A stretch of DNA of 64,000 nt, from the NCBI RefSeq assembly GCF_001898115.1, contig NZ_MKSQ01000008.1:435606-499605 (forward strand), in the 5' to 3' direction. This stretch comes from Allobosea sp. 67-29. GTDB taxonomy: Bacteria > Pseudomonadota > Alphaproteobacteria > Rhizobiales > Beijerinckiaceae. Both the position numbers and the translations under genes were made by a program. Of this stretch, positions 59,855 through 64,000 are shown one piece after another. The notes under the pieces were generated by a model. That model was not told the DNA's origin, ran no database searches, and was given only the letters and a program-made list of their open reading frames with translations. Each line of letters opens with the position of its first letter. Position 1 is the first letter of the stretch.

Positions 59855-60082
59855 TTATCCCAACGCGTTCTCACCGATGCGACGGCGGAACTCCGTCAAC
59901 TCCCTCGCAGACTCAGCATCGTTGTCGAGACGAACTTTCTCAAAAAGCTCCGCGCCGCTCAAATGCCGTCCTTCTTTCACAGTATATAGTTGGGGCTCTT
60001 CGGGTCGATGCTTTCTATCGTCGGACTGGCGCTGTAAGCCCCAGGGGAGAAGTGGGTTCAATAAGCGCCAGAACAGACCCAT
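59855..60082 (-). CDS. Small hypothetical protein (75 aa)
   Basis: MGLFWRLLNPLLPWGLQRQSDDRKHRPEEPQLYTVKEGRHLSGAELFEKVRLDNDAESARELTEFRRRIGENALG; open frame only. Confidence 0.35.
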   Translation of the reverse strand: MGLFWRLLNPLLPWGLQRQSDDRKHRPEEPQLYTVKEGRHLSGAELFEKVRLDNDAESARELTEFRRRIGENALG

Positions 60083-60286
60083 CAGCCCAATCCGTTTTTC
60101 CGTGACAGTGCATATGCCTCGAAGTCACAGGAGCGTAGGTCCATTTGGCTTCCGAAGCTTCAAGCCAAACTCCGCAAGGGCCGAACTCCGAAATTCAAAA
60201 CCGGGACATCGCCGGTGGTTGACGATGCGAGGCGGCGAGGTTCAACTCCGCCGGCCTGCGACGCAGGGCAGGCGCGGAAGGCAAGC

Positions 60287-60862
60287 GTGCGGATTCTCGA
60301 TCTCGCCTATATCCTGGGCCTCGGTGCCGGCCTCGGGCTGGTCTCGGCGCATTGGGCCGTCGCCGGCCGCCCGGCGGTCGGCAAGGTCGAGGTCGGCTCC
60401 TGGATGGCCTGGCCCGGCAGCGGCAGCCGCGACGTCGACCCCTATATGCGGGCCTATCTGGCGCGCGGCGTGCACCTGCCGCTCGGCGCCGGCGAGGGTC
60501 TGCAGCTGATCGCCGCGCGCAGCGACGACGGCGCACCGCTCGACGGGCGCTGCCGCTATCGAATCAGCGGCAGCGTGCCGACGACGCGGGGCTGGACGCT
60601 CGAGGTCACCGACGCCGCCGGCCGGCCCTTCCGCCTGCCGCTCGAGCGGGCGAGCTTCACCGATGCCGAAGTGGTGCGCAGCGAGGACGGCGCGCTCGCG
60701 ATCATGGCGGCCGCGCCGCCCCAGGCCGGCAACTGGCTGCCGCTGCCGCCGGAGGGCCGCTTCCAGTTCCGGCTGCGGCTTTACGACACCCCTGTCTCCG
60801 GCCAGACCGGCGAGACCCGGGCGACGAACCTGCCCCAGATCACGCGCGTCGACTGCCGATGA
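60287..60862 (+). CDS. DUF1214-like membrane-anchored protein
   Basis: N-terminal TM then GRCRYRISGSVPTTRGWTLEVTDAAG...NWLPLPPEGRFQFRLRLYDTP. Confidence 0.75.
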   Translation: MRILDLAYILGLGAGLGLVSAHWAVAGRPAVGKVEVGSWMAWPGSGSRDVDPYMRAYLARGVHLPLGAGEGLQLIAARSDDGAPLDGRCRYRISGSVPTTRGWTLEVTDAAGRPFRLPLERASFTDAEVVRSEDGALAIMAAAPPQAGNWLPLPPEGRFQFRLRLYDTPVSGQTGETRATNLPQITRVDCR

Positions 60863-61527
60863 GCGCGGTCGACCATGGTTCAGCGCTGCTCCCCGCGGAG
60901 GAATCTCCGCCGCCGGCCGCTCGCCCGCCCTTACCAGCGCGGCGGCGCCTGCCGCAGCGGCTGCGCGCGGCTGCGACCCGTCTTGCCATGACGACCCTCG
61001 CCGGGCTGATGCTCGCGGCCATCGTGCATATCGTCACGATCCTGCTGATCCCGGCCCTGTCGCAACGCGATGCCGCCCATGCCTATCGCCTGCTCGGGGC
61101 AGAAGGACATGCCGAACTCGTTCCGCTCGCCGCCAGTCCCGGGGGAATGCCCGTCCTGCAGGAGGCCGACCCCAACGAGGTGACGGCGGTCTGCGGCTAC
61201 GATCTTTCGGCAGGGCCGGTGCGGGTGGTCGCCCGAACCGGGACCCTGCCGCTCGGGCTCACGCTGCACCGGCAAGGCGGCGGCGTGATCTATGCGATCA
61301 CCGACCGGGCCGCGATCCGCGGCGTGCTGGAATTCCTGATCCTGACGGAGGCCCAGTACGACGAGCGCGTCGCCAATGACGAGGAAGGCGAGACCAGCCG
61401 CGAATTGCGCGTGGTGTCCGACAGCGCGCGCGGTCTGATCGTCGCGCGCGTTCTGGCGAAGCGCCCCTCGGACCGGGGCGACGCCGAAGCGCTCGCCGCG
61501 AGCGTGCGGTGCGGCCCCGTCGAATGA
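60859..61527 (+). CDS. DUF1254-like membrane-anchored protein
   Basis: N-terminal TM (LAMTTLAGLMLAAIVHIVTILLIPALS); MPVLQEADPNEVTAVCGYDLSAGPVRVVAR; ATGA overlap with previous gene. Confidence 0.75.
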   Translation: MSAVDHGSALLPAEESPPPAARPPLPARRRLPQRLRAAATRLAMTTLAGLMLAAIVHIVTILLIPALSQRDAAHAYRLLGAEGHAELVPLAASPGGMPVLQEADPNEVTAVCGYDLSAGPVRVVARTGTLPLGLTLHRQGGGVIYAITDRAAIRGVLEFLILTEAQYDERVANDEEGETSRELRVVSDSARGLIVARVLAKRPSDRGDAEALAASVRCGPVE

Positions 61528-61540
61528 GGCCCTGCCCGAC

Positions 61541-62311
61541 TCAGCCCTTGTAGACCACCGGCCGCTTCGTGCCGCCGCCAAAGGCATCGTTGAGCGGCAT
61601 CGTGCAGAGCGGCCCCGCTTCGGCCTCGAGCGCCATCACCGCACGCTCGGCCTTGATCGCCTCGCGCGAGGGCATCTCGACCACGAGGTTGGCGAGCGCG
61701 TGACGATAGCTGCGGATGCGGAAATCGAGACGCTCGCAGACCCAGAAGACGAGGCCTTCGTTCTCGACGACGCGCGCCAGCGCCGGCTCGCCCTTTTCCG
61801 GCGCGACGTCGGGGGAAGCCGCAACGGTGCGCATCCGCACCCGGTCCATGCTCACCACCCGCCCGGCATTGGCGCGAAACGGGCCGATGAGCAGGCGGTC
61901 CGCATTGGCATCCTCGGCCAGGCGGTTGTAGCGCGAAGCCTGCGAGGCGAAGGAGGTCGCGGTCAGGCCCCGGAAGTAGTCGGAGACGTCCACGGACTGG
62001 GCCGCGACGGGCAGAATGCGCGTATGGGCAAGGTTCGAGACCTCGCCCTGGAAGACGCTATGCGGGCTCGCGGGCATGATGAAGCGCCAGGCGCGATCGC
62101 GCATCTGCTCTTCGTCATCGGTCAGGCGGAAGGGCGAAGCGGCTTCGCCACGGGCCGATGCCGCGAGGAAACCGGCCTCGGGCGCCAGAAGCTGGGACCA
62201 GATGGTTGGCCGCGGGCGGCCGAGATCGCCGGTGGTCGCCGTACAGCCCGCCGCGAGCAGCGCCGTCGCGAGGACGGCACCGAGCGTGCGGAGCCTGCGC
62301 GCCCCACCCAT
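61541..62311 (-). CDS. Putative lipoprotein
   Basis: Lipobox-like LATALLAAGC in MGGARRLRTLGAVLATALLAAGCTATTGDLGRPRP. Confidence 0.72.
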   Translation of the reverse strand: MGGARRLRTLGAVLATALLAAGCTATTGDLGRPRPTIWSQLLAPEAGFLAASARGEAASPFRLTDDEEQMRDRAWRFIMPASPHSVFQGEVSNLAHTRILPVAAQSVDVSDYFRGLTATSFASQASRYNRLAEDANADRLLIGPFRANAGRVVSMDRVRMRTVAASPDVAPEKGEPALARVVENEGLVFWVCERLDFRIRSYRHALANLVVEMPSREAIKAERAVMALEAEAGPLCTMPLNDAFGGGTKRPVVYKG

Positions 62312-62331
62312 CTCTGCACCCGCGGCATCGA

Positions 62332-62541
62332 TCACGCCGGCCGCCTTGCCTTCCTGCGGCCGACCGGCTTGGCCGGCGCCGCGCGTCCGTCGCGCTGCGC
62401 GGAGGTGCGCTTCGCGGCCGGTTCCGTCGGCCGCTCGTAGCGGACGCCGGTGAAGAACAGGATCGCGGCGGTTTGCTGCGGATAGGCGCAGAAGCGAGGC
62501 TGCCAGCGCCGCCGCAGCGCGAGAGGGATGACGTCGGCCAT
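62332..62541 (-). CDS. Small basic hypothetical protein
   Basis: MADVIPLALRRRWQPRFCAYPQQTAAILFFTGVRYERPTEPAAKRTSAQRDGRAAPAKPVGRRKARRPA. Confidence 0.55.
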   Translation of the reverse strand: MADVIPLALRRRWQPRFCAYPQQTAAILFFTGVRYERPTEPAAKRTSAQRDGRAAPAKPVGRRKARRPA

Positions 62542-62703
62542 GTGCGCCTCCTTGCTCAGCGCGGTTGCGATCGCGGGAGCCACGGAGGTTGCGGAAGCCG
62601 CACCCCGAGTCGCAGCTCTCAAGATCATCAGGCCCGTACATGGTTAACGCGGTCTTAAGGCCTCGGGGATAATCTGCGCCTCGACACCGGATCTGCTGCC
62701 TCG

Positions 62704-63843
62704 ATGACCAAACCCGACACCACCGAACTCGCCCATCTCGCCAGGCTCGCCCGCGACGGCGGCCTCGACCTCAGCCAGGTGTCGCTGCGCGTCAAGGCGG
62801 ACCTCCTGCTCTCCGCGCAGCAGCCCCCGATCGACGACCTGAGGGCCTTTGCGGAGATGGCGACGGCGCTCGTGCCGACCATCGACGAGGCGACCGCGCT
62901 GATCCTGGCGCGCAAGCTCGCCGGCTGGCGCCACACGCCGCCGCCGGTCCTGCTGGCCCTGCGGGACCGCGGCGGCGCCGTGTTCGCCGAGATGGTGCGG
63001 CACGGCCTGCCGCTCGGCACCGGCGAAATCGAGGAGCTCGCGGAGACGGGCGACGACATGCTGCTCGCCGCTCTGGCCTCGCGCCCGGACCTGACCAGCG
63101 TCGCGACGCTCATGCTGGTCGACCGCGACCTGGAGAGCCTCGACCTTGCATTGATCGCCAATATCGAGGCGCCCCTGCCTCGACCTGCGGCCGCGATCCT
63201 GATCGCCCGCGCCCGCAGCCGCGCCGCCTATCAACCCGGGCTCCTCGGCCGCCCCGACCTGTCCAATCTCGAATTGGCGCCACTGTTTCTGCGCGCCGGC
63301 CCGGAACGGCGGCTGACGATCATCGATTCGCTTTCCGCCTATGAGGCGCTGCATCCGGGGGAACGTACTCTCCCGCTCGCAACGACAGCCCTTGTCGAAT
63401 GGCTCGATCTCGCCAGCGAGGACCGGTCCCGGGCGTTCGAGGCGATCGCCCGCTTCCACGGCGGCGACGAAGCCTTCGCCCGGGCAATGGAAGACGATGC
63501 CGGCCGCGAGCTTGCCGCGCTCTCCCTCGTCGCGAGCGGTACGACGGTCGAGGAAGCGACCCGCTTCCTCATCCGCCTCGGCGACGAGACGGCCCGCTCG
63601 GTAGAGCGCATCTTCGCGCTCGTGGCGCTAATGCGCGCGACGAGGCCGGTCATCGCCCGACGCCTGATCCAGCACATCGCCGGGCTCACGCCTGCTGCGG
63701 CCCAGCGGCGCGGCCAGCACCAGCCGGTCATGGATCCCAGCGGCACGCCGTCGCGGGCCGGAACCGGCGCCGCCAGGCCGGATAGCCAGCCGGCGATGTC
63801 GGACGTGCTCGGCCGGGTCGGCCTGCAACGCGAACGCGGCTAG
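62704..63843 (+). CDS. DUF2336 domain-containing protein
   Basis: Helical-repeat protein LARLARDGGLDLSQVSLRVKADLLLSAQQPPIDDLRAFAEMATALVPTIDEATALILARKLA; assignment from general resemblance. Confidence 0.65.
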   Translation: MTKPDTTELAHLARLARDGGLDLSQVSLRVKADLLLSAQQPPIDDLRAFAEMATALVPTIDEATALILARKLAGWRHTPPPVLLALRDRGGAVFAEMVRHGLPLGTGEIEELAETGDDMLLAALASRPDLTSVATLMLVDRDLESLDLALIANIEAPLPRPAAAILIARARSRAAYQPGLLGRPDLSNLELAPLFLRAGPERRLTIIDSLSAYEALHPGERTLPLATTALVEWLDLASEDRSRAFEAIARFHGGDEAFARAMEDDAGRELAALSLVASGTTVEEATRFLIRLGDETARSVERIFALVALMRATRPVIARRLIQHIAGLTPAAAQRRGQHQPVMDPSGTPSRAGTGAARPDSQPAMSDVLGRVGLQRERG

Positions 63844-64000
63844 TCCGGCGCCAGCTCCAGTCGCGGATCGCCCTCGCGGTTCTCGATTTCGACGAGCCAC
63901 AGGTCGCCGTCGAAGCGCAATTCGCGCGTGACTCGGTCCTCCACCGCGAGCGGATCGGAATCGAGCAGGAGCTGGAAGCGGCGCACCCCGTCATCCGCCG
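63840..64000 (-). CDS. Hypothetical protein, C-terminal part (truncated by window edge)
   Basis: Manual minus translation ...DDGVRRFQLLLDSDPLAVEDRVTRELRFDGDLWLVEIENREGDPRLELAPD*. Confidence 0.5.
   Translation of the reverse strand, partial: ADDGVRRFQLLLDSDPLAVEDRVTRELRFDGDLWLVEIENREGDPRLELAPD

Overview
This is a dense, high-GC chromosomal window of about 60 genes. The gene families suggest an alphaproteobacterium of the Hyphomicrobiales; that is an inference, and no search was run. Most of it is housekeeping and metabolism: a partial hisS, a glycolate oxidase operon (glcD-glcE-DUF2585-glcF), mscL, xseB, dxs, tlyA, an SRAP protein, gamma-glutamyltransferase, an NMT1/THI5-type ABC importer, cysteine synthase, two CorA paralogs around an SLC13 permease, SDR and acyl-CoA dehydrogenase genes, tsaC/Sua5, a SleB-type hydrolase, a cspA/rhlE/infA cluster, ppdK, a class A PBP and a DUF1214/DUF1254 pair. 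I see no CRISPR array, prophage, transposase, rRNA or convincing tRNA. The observations most worth following up are: (1) an in-frame 405-bp tandem duplication, identical by eye, inside a pirin gene; (2) an exported stand-alone COX2-like cupredoxin whose CuA ligands appear to be lost; (3) a DUF2585-like membrane protein translationally nested in the glycolate oxidase operon, which is divergent from a LysR gene with a palindrome in its leader; (4) a compositionally distinct islet near 59.5-60.25 kb with two small orphan ORFs and a near-repeat; (5) an orphan NlpC/P60-like protein; (6) AT-rich or perfect palindromes upstream of tsaC and a LysR gene. Family names come from recognising motifs in the translations. 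Many start sites are choices among alternatives.
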